A stretch of DNA of 64,000 bases from Dyella lipolytica (GTDB lineage: Bacteria; Pseudomonadota; Gammaproteobacteria; Xanthomonadales; Rhodanobacteraceae). Position 1 is the stretch's first letter, and every line of letters begins with the position of its first letter. Shown piece by piece: positions 63,010-64,000 of the stretch. The position numbers and the translations under genes were made by a program. The notes beneath the pieces were generated by a model. It had not been told where the DNA came from and searched no databases. It worked only from the letters and a program-made list of their open reading frames with translations. The DNA is taken from contig NZ_BSNQ01000009.1 in assembly GCF_030160075.1 (NCBI RefSeq), forward strand, positions 678,295 through 742,294, in the 5' to 3' direction.

Positions 63010-63711
63010 ATGGGTCGTATCACCATGGTGGCGCGAAACGCCGACAAACCCGCCGTACGGAAGCCAAAAAACACACCGCGCCGGCCAGGACGGCCATCCG
63101 GTGCCGCCAGCGGCCCAGAGCAACGCAATCGCTTGCTCGATACGGCGCTGGTGTTGTTCGCCCGGCAAGGTATCGCTGACACCTCGCTCGCCGCCATCGC
63201 ACGCCAAGCCGGTGTGACGCCGGCCATGCTGCACTACTACTTCAAGACGCGCGATCAGCTGCTGGATGTCTTGATCGAGGAGCGTATCCAGCCGCGCAGA
63301 GCTGCCATCGGCAAGATGTTCGACATCAACGCAGGCGATCCCGTTACGGTCATCACGCAATTGGCGGAGCGCCTTATGCACACGGCCACGGAGCACGAGT
63401 GGTTTCCCGCGCTATGGATGCGCGAAGTGCTTAGCGACAACGGTATGTTGAGGCAGCGCATCGTCAAGCGCTACGGCAAGCTACATCAGCAACCGGCCAT
63501 AGACTGCATCGCACATTGGCAAGCCGAAGGTAAGCTCAACCCTGATCTCGAACCTGCACTGATCTTCATCTCGATCTTCGGTCTGACCATTGTGCCGCTC
63601 ATCGCCGCCAAGTCGTGGAGCAGAGATTCCATGGGTGGCAAGTTGAGCGCCGCAGACATTGCGCGGCATTCCGTGGCGCTACTTGCCCATGGCGTCGGCC
63701 CGAAGCGATAA
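63010..63711 (+). CDS. TetR-family transcriptional regulator
   Basis: 233 residues from ATG 63010 (ATG 63025 also possible). A basic N-terminal tail (KPKNTPRRPGRPSG) precedes the helix-turn-helix: LLDTALVLFARQGIADTSLAAIARQAGV followed by TPAMLHYYFKTRDQLL. The C-terminal ligand domain is divergent. It presumably represses the MFS gene on the other side of the operator. Confidence 0.92.
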   Translation: MGRITMVARNADKPAVRKPKNTPRRPGRPSGAASGPEQRNRLLDTALVLFARQGIADTSLAAIARQAGVTPAMLHYYFKTRDQLLDVLIEERIQPRRAAIGKMFDINAGDPVTVITQLAERLMHTATEHEWFPALWMREVLSDNGMLRQRIVKRYGKLHQQPAIDCIAHWQAEGKLNPDLEPALIFISIFGLTIVPLIAAKSWSRDSMGGKLSAADIARHSVALLAHGVGPKR

Positions 63712-63733
63712 ATCGAATGCCTCCAAATAAATA

Positions 63734-63772
63734 GATAGGGCCGCCTTTCGGCAGCCCTATCCGTCTTTCTTG
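63734..63772. terminator. Intrinsic terminator after the TetR gene
   Basis: Arms GATAGGGC (63734-63741) and GCCCTATC (63754-63761) with an inner GCC/GGC pair, followed by CGTCTTTCTT. It separates the TetR gene from the convergent gene at 63813 and may serve both. Confidence 0.75.
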
Positions 63773-63812
63773 CCGCTTCAAGGCGCGCATGACTCGCCTT
63801 GATCGCAGACGC

Positions 63813-64000
63813 TTACTGCGCGTTCAACTGAACCTGGCCGAGCACGAACGAGGTCTCTCTACCGCGCCTCGGCGCTTCTTTACCCGTGAACTTCAAAGTG
63901 AACGTTTGGCCGATCAAGGAGCTGACGTTTACCGATTCGGCGACATAGCCCGACGACGGATTGAGGTTGGAGTACGTCGCCAGCGTGGTCGCTGTACCGT
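63813..64000 (-). CDS. C-terminal end of a secreted protein (protease-type accessory domain)
   Basis: The last 62 codons of a minus-strand gene are in the window. The segment reads as a beta-rich domain: TLATYSNLNPSSGYVAESVNV, then GQTFTLKFTG and SFVLGQVQLNAQ before the stop. This TLKFTGxE...TSFVxD/GxxxLN pattern resembles a C-terminal domain found on secreted sedolisin-like and other proteases of Xanthomonadales. The rest of the protein lies outside, so the catalytic type cannot be given. Confidence 0.55.
   Translation of the reverse strand, partial: GTATTLATYSNLNPSSGYVAESVNVSSLIGQTFTLKFTGKEAPRRGRETSFVLGQVQLNAQ

Overview
This window comes from a high-GC gammaproteobacterium, most likely a member of the Xanthomonadales, family Rhodanobacteraceae (the Dyella/Rhodanobacter/Luteibacter group). 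That placement is inferred from protein character, a CRP/Clp-type operator and the style of the intergenic repeats; no rRNA or tRNA gene is present to confirm it.

Layout. (1) 1-2830: tail of a bufferin-type (copper-sequestering RiPP) precursor with its MNIO enzyme (BufB) and partner (BufC), then an AraC regulator. (2) 2853-5063: an M3 metallopeptidase lipoprotein. (3) 5183-27361: the centre of the window, a nearly continuous isoprenoid-to-hopanoid supercluster. On the minus strand an operon carries DUF2147, diphosphomevalonate decarboxylase, phosphomevalonate kinase, an HMG-CoA reductase fused to mevalonate kinase, IPP isomerase, HpnH and HpnB. Divergent from it, with only 79 bp between, run HpnI, HpnJ, HpnK, HpnL and a ferritin-like diiron protein. 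Then come a 267-bp multi-armed inverted-repeat element, HpnA on the opposite strand, a squalene-synthase-type enzyme, squalene-hopene cyclase, HpnG, CopC/CopD-type copper proteins and farnesyl diphosphate synthase. One locus therefore covers HMG-CoA to mevalonate, IPP/DMAPP, FPP, squalene, hopene, adenosylhopane, ribosylhopane and glycosylated hopanoids. HMG-CoA synthase and thiolase are not in the window.

(4) 27518-46924: mostly housekeeping genes. These include BioD, a TMEM175-like channel, free methionine sulfoxide reductase, EngB, a dihaem cytochrome c4, two DsbA-like lipoproteins, a nuclease/phosphatase, a membrane GH17 enzyme, lytic transglycosylase, CCA transferase, a GT2 enzyme, tatABC with a methyltransferase, a SYLF protein and ferrochelatase. 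(5) 46956-51456: a five-gene minus-strand operon (membrane protein, XRE regulator, secreted serine peptidase, ABC ATPase, ABC permease) behind a palindrome-laden promoter. (6) 51457-57638: a chaperone-usher fimbrial operon with a CRP/Clp-like site upstream and a convergent orphan pilin. (7) 58060-64000: a flavin reductase, an ABC-2 transporter, RluF, a divergent MFS/TetR efflux pair with an operator, and the end of a secreted protein at the window edge.

Most promising for novelty: the HMG-CoA reductase/mevalonate kinase fusion, the uncharacterised diiron protein inside the hopanoid operon, the cloverleaf-like repeat beside hpnA, and the palindromic promoter of the XRE operon. Function calls rest on motifs and context read by eye; no database search was possible.
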